Assembly: GCA_016223145.1 (NCBI GenBank)
Contig: JACRPN010000001.1
Location: 62,001 to 126,000 of the forward strand
Direction: 5' to 3'
DNA: 64,000 bases
From: Armatimonadota bacterium
Lineage (GTDB): Bacteria; Armatimonadota; Fimbriimonadia; Fimbriimonadales; Fimbriimonadaceae
Shown here: one piece after another, positions 34,091 to 43,105 of the stretch
Numbering within the stretch: position 1 is the first letter of the stretch
Layout of the letters: each line of letters starts with the position of its first letter
Made by a program: the position numbers and the translations under genes
The notes under the pieces: model-generated
Seen by the model: only the letters and a program-made list of their open reading frames with translations
Databases searched by the model: none
What the model was told of the DNA's origin: nothing

Positions 34091-34717
34091 CTATCGGTCT
34101 GCGGGCTCGATTGCGCGGTGGCGCTTGCGGCCCTTCGGAGGCTTGAGCCTGACGATCTTGCGGAAGACCTCGCGGGATTCGTCTGAGGGCAGCGCGTTCA
34201 GGTCAACCACGAGCATTTCGTAGCGTAGCGGCACCCAGGTCCTGAACCTGATGATCACGATCCCGTTCGACTCGAACGGCCACCCGCGTGACCTCAGGCC
34301 ATAGCGCCGAAAATCTCCCTTGCCATTCACCCATTCGGCCTCGAGCGACGAGATCGTGCCGGATTGCACCTCCAAGTCGCCCCGCCGCCGGACCCAATGC
34401 ACCGCCCACAGGAGCTCGACGGCAGCCTCGAAAACGAAGTACGCGAGCACGAATGAGTACATCCGGACACAGTCCATGAGTAGTTCGTAGTTTGGCCGTA
34501 GGAAGAATCCAAACACGAGGGCACAGCTCGCAACCACAAGCACCATTTGAAGAAGAAACTTGCGGTGCCAAGCCCAGATCGCTTGCCTGAACCGCTCGAA
34601 CGGGACTGTGTGCGGCGGTAGGTCCAGGGCAAGGACGACACCGAGACCAGGGATTGCCGTCGGCCATCCGGCACCCTTGGGTGCGCCTGCCATAGTCCCT
34701 TGGTCGCGTTCCTTCAT
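34091..34717 (-). CDS. Hypothetical membrane protein
   Basis: A 208-residue protein with two predicted membrane helices near residues 55-100 (FLLQMVLVVASCALVFGFFL and YSFVLAYFVFEAAVELLWAV) followed by a soluble, beta-rich domain resembling a PH-like module (GIVIIRFRTWVPLRYEMLVV) and a basic tail. No family recognised. A second possible ATG at 34693 has AAGGGA in front of it and may be the true start. Confidence 0.7.
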   Translation of the reverse strand: MKERDQGTMAGAPKGAGWPTAIPGLGVVLALDLPPHTVPFERFRQAIWAWHRKFLLQMVLVVASCALVFGFFLRPNYELLMDCVRMYSFVLAYFVFEAAVELLWAVHWVRRRGDLEVQSGTISSLEAEWVNGKGDFRRYGLRSRGWPFESNGIVIIRFRTWVPLRYEMLVVDLNALPSDESREVFRKIVRLKPPKGRKRHRAIEPADR

Positions 34718-35094
34718 CGAGGTCCTCGTCCCGATGCCTGATCACTCGCCAAGCATCACCCTCATCTTACAGCAATTGCCAAGTATCTTTGGAAGGATCG
34801 ATTGCGTTCAGCCAGTCCCCGTTTCGATCATCCCTATACCCACAGAGGGCGGAGGAATGAACGCAGCAGGAGAGGGGAGGGGGAAGTTCCTCCCTACTCC
34901 TCCTCCTATAGGGAGGAAGTGAAACGGGACGGCGTGGCGTTGGCGAAAAGCCCTTCGCGAGAGGCGAGGTGGTCTGTCCGTCCCCATCGCCCATCGTCCA
35001 TCGCCCATCGTCCTTCGCGAATCGCCTCCCCCAAATAGCAGGAATTCCCACAAGGCTGTAGAATCTCTCTGACACTCAGACAGAGAGGTACACC
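34718..35094. other. Repeat-rich spacer
   Basis: The spacer holds a CCCTATAYCCACAGAGGG element at 34832-34855, GGAGG-rich sequence at 34870-34920, and a CCATCGCCCATCGTCC low-complexity run at 34982-35029. Just before the next gene CTCTCTG (35065-35071) can pair with CAGAGAG (35081-35087), covering the ribosome-binding site. No gene is supported. Confidence 0.6.
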
Positions 35095-36099
35095 ATGCGA
35101 CGAATTCCATCTCTCCTCGCTCTTTTGATCCTTGTCCTTTCGCTCGGCCTGCTCGCGGGCTGCTCGGGCGGAGGCGCGACGGACAACCCCGCTCCTTCCG
35201 GCGACGGAAAGTCCGCCGAAGGCGGACCGAAGCTCCGCGTCGGCATCAGCGTCCCGGCGGCTGACCACGGCTGGACCGCGGGCGTCATCTATTGGGCCAA
35301 AGAGGCTCAGAAGGAGTACCCGGACGTTGAGTTCACGCTCGCGACCGCCGACAAGCCCGAGACCCAGATCAACGACCTCGAGACGATGATCGTCAAGAAG
35401 CTCGACGCTATCGTGGTGCTCGCCACCGAGAGCGCACCGATCACCCCGGTCGCCAAGAAGATCCGTGAGGCCGGCATCCTGCTGGTCAACGTGGACCGCG
35501 GCTTCCTGGAGCCCGTCGCCGACGTGTTCCTCGAGGGCGACAACAAGCAGTTCGGCCGAAAGTCGGCGGAGTATATGGTCGAAAAGTTGGGCGGCAAGGG
35601 CAATATCCTCGTGCTCGAAGGCATCCCCTGCACCGTCAATACTGACCGTGTTAACGCCGCCAAAGAGGTGTTCGCCAAGAGCCCCGGCATCAAGATTCTG
35701 GACAGCCAGACCGGCATGTGGAACCGCGAGAAGGCCTACAACGTGATGCAGGCGCTGCTCCTGAAGCACAAGAAGGTGGACGCCGTGTGGGCGCAAGACG
35801 ACGACATGGCGCTTGGCGCCGAGCAGGCGATCAAGGAAGCCGGCCGCGACAAGGAGATGTGGATGCTCGGCGGCGCGGGCATGAAGGACATCGTCAAGCG
35901 CGTCATGGAGAAGGACCCGATGTTCCCGGCCGATATCACCTATCCACCTTCGATGATCAAGCAAGGCATCAAGACGGCGGTCGACATGCTGAAGGCCGGC
36001 AAGCGAAGGAACGAGACGCAGGAGCACGTGACGATCAACATCGACTTGATCACCCCGGAGAACGCGAAGGACTTCTACTTCCCGGATAGCGTGTACTAG
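35095..36099 (+). CDS. Sugar-binding lipoprotein of an ABC transporter
   Basis: A 334-residue periplasmic-binding-protein of the ribose/galactose (PBP1) type. A lipobox (LGLLAGCSGGG) places it at the membrane as a lipoprotein; the mature part begins LRVGISVPAADHGWTAGVIYWA and continues with the repeated alpha/beta lobes (IVVLATESAPITPV, VDAVWAQDDDMALGAEQAI). GAGAGG precedes the ATG. The permease and ATPase genes that normally follow are not found in this window, so it is an orphan here. Ligand is likely a monosaccharide. Confidence 0.88.
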   Translation: MRRIPSLLALLILVLSLGLLAGCSGGGATDNPAPSGDGKSAEGGPKLRVGISVPAADHGWTAGVIYWAKEAQKEYPDVEFTLATADKPETQINDLETMIVKKLDAIVVLATESAPITPVAKKIREAGILLVNVDRGFLEPVADVFLEGDNKQFGRKSAEYMVEKLGGKGNILVLEGIPCTVNTDRVNAAKEVFAKSPGIKILDSQTGMWNREKAYNVMQALLLKHKKVDAVWAQDDDMALGAEQAIKEAGRDKEMWMLGGAGMKDIVKRVMEKDPMFPADITYPPSMIKQGIKTAVDMLKAGKRRNETQEHVTINIDLITPENAKDFYFPDSVY

Positions 36100-36205
36100 G
36101 GAGAGGCATTGGGCATTGGGGCATTAGGGCACTAGAGTGCTCAGGTGCTCGGATGTTGGAGACATTAAGGTGGCCGCCGGTCTGTGTCACCCCCCCTTTC
36201 CCTTG

Positions 36206-36281
36206 TCCCGATGATCGGGATTGGGGGAAGGGTTTGGGGGGATGGAGGTTCCGGGGATTCTGCCGCCTGCCTCAGTGTGTT
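36206..36281. repeat. Palindrome and TGAGGCRGGCGGCAGAA element upstream of a small membrane gene
   Basis: TCCCGAT-G-ATCGGGA occupies 36206-36220. On the minus strand of 36259-36281 is a copy of the element TGAGGCAGGCGGCAGAA found in direct orientation at 36843, 39861 and 44262. Spacer 36100-36332 otherwise carries no supportable gene. Confidence 0.75.
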
Positions 36282-36332
36282 GGGTGTGGGCAGGTGCCAG
36301 ATGAGAACCGTTGGGCGTGCTAACATGAGCAT

Positions 36333-36716
36333 GTGGACCCGGGGAAGGCTCATCCAAGACGGACCACACTACTAGCGCTTGCTTGCGTTTCGGTCGCCGC
36401 CGCATCGGCCTCGTTGGCAATTTCAGCAGCGATTCACAGCGCAGTTGGCGGTACAACTCACGCGAGTATTGTAGCGGGGTTTCCACTTCTGAGGGCAACT
36501 TTCGCTGCCTTTGAAGGCGGGCGCTATCGGGCTCTATTGCCTAAAGCTTTCAGCTACGCGCTCATCGGACTAGTTGTGGCAACGATTTCAGACTTTCAGC
36601 AATCCATTTGGCTGCGGCTGTTTTGGCTTTCGCTGGGCCTGGGCCTTGGTGCATATGGCGTACTACCCCTGGTTCGGGCGGAACAGACGCACCGTAAAGG
36701 GCAACTGAAGTCATAG
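36333..36716 (+). CDS. Hypothetical small membrane protein
   Basis: A 127-residue product from a GTG. Three hydrophobic segments are predicted near residues 13-34, 45-60 and 70-115, including LIGLVVATISDFQQSIWLRL. No family recognised and no clear ribosome-binding site, so its reality is moderate. It is flanked by repeats on both sides. Confidence 0.5.
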   Translation: MDPGKAHPRRTTLLALACVSVAAASASLAISAAIHSAVGGTTHASIVAGFPLLRATFAAFEGGRYRALLPKAFSYALIGLVVATISDFQQSIWLRLFWLSLGLGLGAYGVLPLVRAEQTHRKGQLKS

Positions 36717-37197
36717 CTGCATCAGGCAGACTGAGTCCCACTAGGGACTCCCGACAGGCTTTGGGACAAGCCCCAAATTGGCGTCGCCTTCATAGATGAA
36801 AGCAGATTCCCGAAGGTGTTAGTGCCCGACCGCACCCCCAATACACTGAGGCGGGCGGCAGAAAGGAAAAGAGATCGAGAATATGGAGCGAAAGGCCTGT
36901 TTGAACCTATTTTCTTTTTGCCGCCTTCCTCACTTTCTTATAGGAAGAAAGCAGGGCAGAAAGAAGGGAGGCGCATCTCCAAGCCCACTCTCCGCCACGG
37001 GCGCAGGCACGGAACCTGCGGCTACGGCAAGCCTTTGGACGCAGGCCGAAGCCCGTGGCTATGATGAGGGGTATCGCCTATCGCTCTTCGCTCCTACATC
37101 TTGCCGGCTCGGACGGAACCTTGCCCTCGCCCCCATAGCCTCTTCCGGGCACGATTCACAACTCGGCGCTGTTTCGAAGCGTAGGAAAAGGTAACCC
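36717..37197. repeat. Repeat-rich spacer upstream of dxs
   Basis: Contains a short AGTCCC-ACTA-GGGACT hairpin (36734-36749), a TGAGGCGGGCGGCAGAA element (36843-36864), and at 36999-37066 a single unit homologous to the GH2 tandem repeat: GCAGGCACGGAACCTGC, then GGCTACGG, CCTTTGGACGC and a GCAGGC-GAAG segment in the same order. AGGAAAAGG at the right edge is the dxs ribosome-binding site. Confidence 0.8.
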
Positions 37198-37530
37198 GTG
37201 GAGACAGGAGAAACCCCAGGCACACAACCTCGCACCCAATCGGCCCTGAACTCTGAGGCGAAGGGCGAAGAAGTAGCCCCCTCCTTGGTTTTGCGGAGCG
37301 AAAATGCTTCCGAGTCCCGACAGGTCGGGAAGGAGCGGGTTGTCGCAGATCCCGCCGAGCGTAGTGAGGGGAACGAAGTCGGGAGGGGTGGAGACAGTCC
37401 CGCCCCCTCACCCGGTTCACTTCGTTCACCGGCCTCTCCCCAAGGGGCGAGGGAGGACACCCCCTCACCCCAGACCCCAAACCCCGAACCCCTCACCCCA
37501 AACCCCTCACCCCAGACCCCTTCCTCCCTC
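37198..37530 (+). repeat. Repeat-derived coding extension at the dxs 5' end
   Basis: A mosaic of spacer-type pieces read in frame: a TCCCGACAGGTCGGGA palindrome near 37316, GTAGTGAGGGGAACGAAG text, CCCTCACCCGGTTCACTTC (shared with the GH2 insert at 7262-7350) near 37400, and C-rich ACCCCAAACCCC tandem words at 37460-37522. The 111 codons contain no stop. Confidence 0.75.
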
Positions 37531-39471
37531 TACCCCTACCTCGAGAAGATCATCCAGCCCAAGGACCTGCACGGCTTGAGCGTCAAAGAGCTTCAGGAAG
37601 TCGCGGACGAAGTGCGCCGGGCCATCATGGACAAGGTCTCCAAGACCGGGGGCCACCTCAGCTCGAACCTGGGCACCGTGGAGCTCACCGTCGCCCTCTA
37701 TGCCGCCTATTCCATCCCGCCGGACAAGGTGGTTTGGGACACCGGGCATCAGGCCTACCCGCACAAACTGCTCACCGGGCGCCTTCCGCGCTTCGAGACC
37801 CTGCGCAAGTACAAAGGCATCAGCGGGTTCCTCAGGCGCGAGGAGCATGAACTCGACGTCTTCGGCGCGGGCCACGCGGGCACCGCCATCTCTGCGGCGC
37901 TCGGACTTGCCGTCGCGCGCGACCAGATGGGAACCAAGGAACGGGTAGTGGCGATCACCGGCGACGCCAGCATCGGCGCTGGCATGAGTTGGGAGGCGCT
38001 GAACCACGGCGGCGAATCCGGCACCGACCTGACCGTCGTCCTGAACGACAATCGCATGTCCATCGCCCCGAACGTCGGTGCGCTGACCAATTACTTCACG
38101 CGCCTTCGCTCGAGGCCCTATCTGCAATCGCTCGCTCACCGCGCCAAGTCGATCATCGAACGTATCCCTGGCCCGGCGCCCAGGGTCGCTGCAGGCCTTC
38201 GCCACGGCCTCACGCACTACTTCGCCCCCGAGAACACCGGCACGATCTTCGAGGAGATGGGCTGGGAATACATTGGACCCATCGACGGCCACGACCTGCC
38301 CACGATGCTGGAAATCTTCCGCAACGTCCGCGAGGTGAAGGGGCCCGTGTTCGTCCACGCGATTACGGTCAAGGGCAAGGGCTACGAGGTCGCCGAGGAG
38401 GATGCCCGCAAGTGGCACGGCGTGATCCCCTTCGACGTGGATGCCGCCGAAATGGTGAAGCCAGGCGGACCGCCCTCTTACACCCAAGTCTTTGGCGATG
38501 CCGCGGTGGAATGCGCGGAGCGCGACCCCAAGGTTGTGGCGATCACCGCCGCCATGCCCGATGGCACGGGCCTGAATCCTTTTGCCAAGAAGTTCCCGGA
38601 GCGATTCTATGACACCGGCATCGCGGAGCAGCACGCGGTGACTTTTGCTGCGGGCTTGGCAGCCGGGGGTTTGAAGCCTTTCTGCGCGATCTATTCCAGC
38701 TTTTTGCAGCGCGCCTACGATCAGGTGCTGCACGACGTGTGCCTGCAGAACCTCCCCGTTCGGTTCTTCCTGGATCGTGCCGGCCTGGTTGGCGACGATG
38801 GCCCTACGCACCACGGCGCGTTCGACCTGAGCTTTCTTTCCTTGATCCCGAACCTCGTGTTGATGGCGCCGAGGGACACGACGGAGCTGCGTGAGATGAC
38901 GCACTTCGCGATGGGCTATGAGAAGGGCCCGCTGGTGGTCCGGTACCCGAGGGGCTCTGGCGATGAGGGCCTACCCGAGGCCCGAACGCCGATCGTCTTT
39001 GGAAAGGCGGAGGTGCTGGGGAGTCTGGACGGGTGGACGGGTGGAAGGGTGGAAGACGGATCAATCCGCAACCCGCAATCCGAAATCCGCAATCGGGTCA
39101 CGATTCTCGCCGTCGGCTCGATGGTGGGTCCGGCGTGGAAGGCCGAGCAGGAATTGGCCGAGAAGGGAGTCTCCGCGACGGTCGTCAACGCGAGGTTCGT
39201 CAAGCCGCTCGATCTGGATACGATCGTGGCCTGCGCCCAGGAATCAGGCCGCCTGTTGGTCGTCGAGGAAAACGTCCGCCGCGGAGGCTTCGGCGAGGCC
39301 GTGCGGGAGGGGATGGCAGAACGGGGCCTAAGCGGGTTGCCGATGAGCATCCTGGCGCTTCCGGACCAGTTCGTCGAGCACGGGTCGCAACCCCTGATTC
39401 GCCGCGATTGCGGTCTGGATGTCGATGGGATTGTGAAGGCGGCGATGGAGCTTGTCTCGGGACAGAGGTAG
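37198..39471 (+). CDS. dxs: 1-deoxy-D-xylulose-5-phosphate synthase with repeat-derived N-terminal extension
   Basis: Thiamine-diphosphate enzyme making DXP from pyruvate and glyceraldehyde-3-phosphate, the entry to the MEP pathway. Conserved sequence starts about residue 113 (YLEKIIQPKDLHGLSVKEL), followed by SKTGGHLSSNLG, VVWDTGHQAYPHKLLTGR, the ThDP motif ITGDASIGAGMSWEA...NDNRMSI, IDGHDL and, in the pyrimidine domain, YDTGIAEQHAVTFAAG. The ~112-residue N-terminal extension is low-complexity and resembles spacer repeats. Because no standard start codon lies between it and the conserved part, translation must start upstream, most likely at the GTG at 37198, which follows AGGAAAAGG. A second insertion interrupts residues about 605-633. 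Confidence 0.93.
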   Translation: METGETPGTQPRTQSALNSEAKGEEVAPSLVLRSENASESRQVGKERVVADPAERSEGNEVGRGGDSPAPSPGSLRSPASPQGAREDTPSPQTPNPEPLTPNPSPQTPSSLYPYLEKIIQPKDLHGLSVKELQEVADEVRRAIMDKVSKTGGHLSSNLGTVELTVALYAAYSIPPDKVVWDTGHQAYPHKLLTGRLPRFETLRKYKGISGFLRREEHELDVFGAGHAGTAISAALGLAVARDQMGTKERVVAITGDASIGAGMSWEALNHGGESGTDLTVVLNDNRMSIAPNVGALTNYFTRLRSRPYLQSLAHRAKSIIERIPGPAPRVAAGLRHGLTHYFAPENTGTIFEEMGWEYIGPIDGHDLPTMLEIFRNVREVKGPVFVHAITVKGKGYEVAEEDARKWHGVIPFDVDAAEMVKPGGPPSYTQVFGDAAVECAERDPKVVAITAAMPDGTGLNPFAKKFPERFYDTGIAEQHAVTFAAGLAAGGLKPFCAIYSSFLQRAYDQVLHDVCLQNLPVRFFLDRAGLVGDDGPTHHGAFDLSFLSLIPNLVLMAPRDTTELREMTHFAMGYEKGPLVVRYPRGSGDEGLPEARTPIVFGKAEVLGSLDGWTGGRVEDGSIRNPQSEIRNRVTILAVGSMVGPAWKAEQELAEKGVSATVVNARFVKPLDLDTIVACAQESGRLLVVEENVRRGGFGEAVREGMAERGLSGLPMSILALPDQFVEHGSQPLIRRDCGLDVDGIVKAAMELVSGQR
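39019..39096 (+). repeat. In-frame repeat insertion in dxs, residues about 607-633
   Basis: Tandem GGACGGGT/GGAAGGGT words (39027-39058) followed by CCGCAATCCGAAATCCGCAA words separate GKAEVL from VTILAVGSMV, which lie a few residues apart in relatives. Similar CAATCG/AAATCG words occur in the spacer at 63940-63980. It preserves frame. Confidence 0.7.
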
Positions 39472-39952
39472 ATCCGCACGATCGTTGACCAAAGGTGGCT
39501 TGCGGCAAATTGCCAGTGCTTTGGAGACTTCCCGTTCTGATCTGGAGCGGGGCGACTTGGCGCCGCTTTGGGAGTGACCGCTGCATCCAACGTTCGCTTG
39601 GGGGTTGACGCAGGCCCACCGGGCCGACCTCTTCCCAGGGCTGGCGCCTTTGCTTCAACTGGTATGCCCGTTGGGCCTGAACACGGATACCTCGACGTTG
39701 GAGGGCCATCAGGGCTGACGCCCTTCGCTTCAACAGGTCGACCCTTTGGGACTGTCTCTCGCTCCCATAGGGGCAAAAAGAATGCAAAGCCCCCATAGCG
39801 GCGCCAGGTCGCCGCACCCCCAAAGCAGCACCAACTGCCCAGAGCAAAGCCCCCTATACGCTGAGGCAGGCGGCAGAAGAGGTGAGCTTCTTAGTGGGCT
39901 TTCCCGTGAGCGGCCGTTACTGTTTTGGAGGTCCTTAAGCTCTGGCCGTCGA
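39472..39952. other. Spacer between dxs and the next gene, with dispersed elements
   Basis: Holds a TGAGGCAGGCGGCAGAA element at 39861-39878 preceded by CCCTATAC, GC-rich text with paired GGGCC words at 39615-39720, and no supportable gene; the frame of the following gene is open through part of it, but codons before 39953 do not look coding. Confidence 0.6.
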
Positions 39953-42499
39953 ATGGAATCGTCGGTGCTTCATATGGTGACGACGATGCTCTTGGCCTTC
40001 TGCTCGCTGACTGCGAATCCAGCCGCCAATGACGACGAATGGACCTTGGCTCGGGCCCGCACAGAATGGTCGCCGATGGTCCGGCCGGTCCAACACGTCG
40101 GCGTGCCTGGGTTCGAGTTTCAGACCGGTGTCATGTGGGACGGGGCGCTGGTGTTCGGTCCGCTGGACTTCCTTAGCCTAAAGGTCATGCAGGAGGAAAT
40201 GAAGCTCCATCATGCGAGCCCGATGCATGTCAGCTTTGGGTATGGAGAGAAAATGACCCTGCCCGATCGAAAGGGCACCGGGAACCGTGCGCTTCAGCGA
40301 AGCCTCGTCGGCAAGAGCCTGCCCATCCCCCTCTTGAGCTTCCGGCAAGGCGACGTCATCTGGCAGGAAACGGTGAGTGCGAGGCTTCTCAGCGGCCGCG
40401 AATGGAGGAGCTCGCAGGATGTGCTGGTGGCCGACGCACGTCTCAAGGCAGCGCCCATGCTCGGCATGGGGCCGAAGTCCGCGCGCGTGTGGATTCACTT
40501 TGGAGATACCAGCAAGGTCCGGTTCGGCTACAAGTGCGAGCAGGACGTCCAACTCGCGCCCGGCCTTCCGATACGCTTCGACGGCCGTTTTGGGATGATC
40601 GGAGACCAGGTGAGGTTCGCGGTTGAGAAGCCGTCCGAGGGTGAGTTGACCTGGCACGAAAGGGTTGACTCCGTCGTGGGGGCGAAGGGGCCGGCGTTTG
40701 GGGTGCTTGAATGGCGCGTGCCGCTCGAAGCCAATACCGGCGGCACGCTGCACCTGGCGATCCCCTACGGCTTGCTCGACAAGTCGCGTGCCGAGGGCCT
40801 GCTTGCGAAGGACGCCGACGCAAGCTTTGCAGTGGCTTACGACGCCTGGTCCACGGCCCTTACGCACTCTCACACCGGGCAGATCACCGTCCCGGACCCC
40901 TGGATCAACGACTACATCGCCGCCGTCCCGGGACAAATGGCTCAGCAGGTGGCCTATCGCAACTCCACCGACACCTGGATGTACAAGACCAGCCCCAACC
41001 ACTACGAGGGCTACTGGCCTTGCAACGCCGCCAAAGCGCTGCCAACGCTCGATTACCGCGGCCTGACGAAGCTTAATGAGAAGGTCTTGGCCGGGTTCAT
41101 CAAGAATCAGACCGACGACATTCGCGGCCTGGACAAGCGGGGAATGGGCCACGGCGAGGCGCTCGAGGGCGAGGGCTACGCCAAGGTGGACGGGTTCCTG
41201 GGCAACTTCGGGGAGTGGACCGCCAACCCGCTGCTCATCAGCCACGGCCTGGGCATGTGGGCGCTGGCGCAGCACTACCGGATCACCCGTGACGCCAAGT
41301 GGCTGAAGACGCCCATTTCCAATCCGCTCGGTCCGCGCTCCCCTTTGGAGGCGATGATCAAGGCGTTCGATTGGGTGAGCGTGCAGCGCAAGAGAACGAT
41401 GCACGACTTCTATGCCCAGAGACCGGCCCATTACGGCTTGCTCCCGCCTGCTTCAGCCCATGATTGGCTGGCAGGGAGCACGATCTTCAACGACGCCTGG
41501 TGCATCTACGGCATGACGGAGGTCGTGCGCCTTCTGCGCGAGATTAAGCATTCGCGCGCTGATGGGATGGCCAAGGAGCTGGCCGACTACCGCGAAGCTC
41601 TTGCTCACCGTTACTCTGACGCAACCGCGGCAGCGGAACAGATGCTCAGGGAGGACGGCTCGTACCTTGACTTCGTCCCGCGGATGGTTTCGGAGCTCGA
41701 TTGGCGCAAGATTGACTGGACCTACACCGGCTATGGGCCCGTTCGTGCAGCCGCAATGGGTGCGCTCGACCCTCAGCACTCGCTGGTCGATCTATCGCTC
41801 AAGTTCCTCGAAGAGGGAATGCCGAAGGGCGAGGGACCTTACTTCAGCGCACACATCCAACATCCGGATATCGCCGACATCAACTGGGGCAAGATCTCCG
41901 ACCCCAATGCGCCGCGCCATTGGCTGTGGCGGCACTACGTGGAGTACGAGACCATGTGGCCGGTCGCGGGGCACCTGTTCCTGGCCCTGGACGACCTCCC
42001 GAAGTTCTTTGAGTTCCTCTTCAACAACCTGGCCGTGGCGGTGCACAAAGATTGGAAGGTGGGGGTGGAATCGCTGGACGGCGTCCCGAGTTGCGCGCCG
42101 GGAGACAGCGAGCGCTGGCAGACCATTAGGCGGATGTTCGTCAATGAGACCGGCGGCTACGACGGCTCCGCGCAGTCGCTTTTCCTGCTTCAGGCGATGC
42201 CGCGAGAATGGCTGAAGCCGGGCGCGAAGCTTGGCGTCAAGGACATGGGAACGGCTTTCGGGGGGAAGGTGGACCTGGACGTGACTGTTGCGAGAGGAGG
42301 ATCATCCGTCAGCGTGAGCTTGTCCGCGAAGGCGATCGCCGTGCAGCCAAAGGAGGTGTTGATGCGGCTCCGGTCCGGCAGCGGCCGTCCGCTTAAGTCG
42401 GCAACGGTCAACGGCAAGGCGGCGAAGGTTCTGACGGGGGATCGAATCCACCTTCCGAAGATCCTTAAAGGCGAATACCGCATCGTAGGGCGGTACTAG
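39953..42499 (+). CDS. Secreted six-hairpin (alpha/alpha-barrel) glycosidase-like protein
   Basis: About 848 residues from the ATG at 39953 (an ATG at 39974 begins the signal sequence MVTTMLLAFCSLTA directly and may be the true start). The first 300 residues form a beta-sandwich (FRQGDVIWQETVSARLL); residues about 350-750 contain long helices with aromatic loops (YMYKTSPNHYEGYWPCNAAKA-type segment, GFLGNFGEWTANPLLISHGL, LPPASAHDWLAGSTIFNDAW) like six-hairpin glycosidases such as rhamnosidase or glucoamylase relatives. A small C-terminal beta domain follows. Specific family and substrate not recognised. Confidence 0.75.
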   Translation: MESSVLHMVTTMLLAFCSLTANPAANDDEWTLARARTEWSPMVRPVQHVGVPGFEFQTGVMWDGALVFGPLDFLSLKVMQEEMKLHHASPMHVSFGYGEKMTLPDRKGTGNRALQRSLVGKSLPIPLLSFRQGDVIWQETVSARLLSGREWRSSQDVLVADARLKAAPMLGMGPKSARVWIHFGDTSKVRFGYKCEQDVQLAPGLPIRFDGRFGMIGDQVRFAVEKPSEGELTWHERVDSVVGAKGPAFGVLEWRVPLEANTGGTLHLAIPYGLLDKSRAEGLLAKDADASFAVAYDAWSTALTHSHTGQITVPDPWINDYIAAVPGQMAQQVAYRNSTDTWMYKTSPNHYEGYWPCNAAKALPTLDYRGLTKLNEKVLAGFIKNQTDDIRGLDKRGMGHGEALEGEGYAKVDGFLGNFGEWTANPLLISHGLGMWALAQHYRITRDAKWLKTPISNPLGPRSPLEAMIKAFDWVSVQRKRTMHDFYAQRPAHYGLLPPASAHDWLAGSTIFNDAWCIYGMTEVVRLLREIKHSRADGMAKELADYREALAHRYSDATAAAEQMLREDGSYLDFVPRMVSELDWRKIDWTYTGYGPVRAAAMGALDPQHSLVDLSLKFLEEGMPKGEGPYFSAHIQHPDIADINWGKISDPNAPRHWLWRHYVEYETMWPVAGHLFLALDDLPKFFEFLFNNLAVAVHKDWKVGVESLDGVPSCAPGDSERWQTIRRMFVNETGGYDGSAQSLFLLQAMPREWLKPGAKLGVKDMGTAFGGKVDLDVTVARGGSSVSVSLSAKAIAVQPKEVLMRLRSGSGRPLKSATVNGKAAKVLTGDRIHLPKILKGEYRIVGRY

Positions 42500-42536
42500 A
42501 GGCGAGAAGTAACGGGCCATGAATGGTACGTTGGGT

Positions 42537-42594
42537 CCAGGGAATGCCCGTGAGGTTACGGTGCAACGGCACTTCGCCATTCCCTGTAGGAAGG
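42537..42594 (+). ncRNA. Possible structured leader (three-way junction) before a membrane gene
   Basis: CAGGGAATG (42538-42546) pairs with CATTCCCTG (42578-42586), closing two smaller stems: CCGT-GAGGTT-ACGG and GTGC-AACG-GCAC. The 3' arm can alternatively pair with AGGGATG at 42591-42597, which overlaps the ribosome-binding site AGGAAGGG. No known riboswitch class matched by eye. It could instead simply be a terminator of the upstream gene, though there is no T-tract. Confidence 0.35.
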
Positions 42595-42605
42595 GATGAA
42601 AGCCC

Positions 42606-43082
42606 GTGAACCTCAAGCCACCAAAGACCAACCCTGCGAAGCGAAACACCCCAGGGCTTTTCAGCCGCCTTTCCTCGGTTCAGGTCACCAGCAAGAAGTT
42701 CGACGACTTCTTAAGCGTCTCGGGGTGTCTGCTTTATTGCCTTGGGGCACTTGGACTGTTCTTGATCGCTCAACAGACTGGCAACGGTTCGCGGTATTCC
42801 GGGCATAGTCAGAACTCGACTCAGCTCTTGGGGTTTATCGAGTACACGGTCCTTGCGACCTGGGGTCTGGCCTCCCTCTACGGGCTCGTGGCGGGAAAGG
42901 TGTGGACGAGTCGAGCCATCGGCTGCCTTTTTGCCTCCGGACTTGCGACTGCCGTACTCCCGGCTACTTTTGAGCCGTGGGTGGTTTTTGCCTTGTCGAT
43001 CGGTTTCCTCCTTTACCCTCGAATCAGGGACCTTCGAGGGGCAGATACCGGTGCTGACAAGTCCGCTGGTCGAAAGCGGTGA
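42606..43082 (+). CDS. Hypothetical membrane protein
   Basis: A 158-residue protein from a GTG with AGGAAGGG upstream. Four hydrophobic segments near residues 38-55, 75-98, 103-118 and 122-138 (LLYCLGALGLFLIA, YTVLATWGLASLYGLVAG) and a basic C-terminal tail. No family recognised. It may be controlled by the structured leader just upstream. Confidence 0.65.
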   Translation: MNLKPPKTNPAKRNTPGLFSRLSSVQVTSKKFDDFLSVSGCLLYCLGALGLFLIAQQTGNGSRYSGHSQNSTQLLGFIEYTVLATWGLASLYGLVAGKVWTSRAIGCLFASGLATAVLPATFEPWVVFALSIGFLLYPRIRDLRGADTGADKSAGRKR

Positions 43083-43105
43083 CAAGTCACCGGGCCCCAA
43101 AAGGA

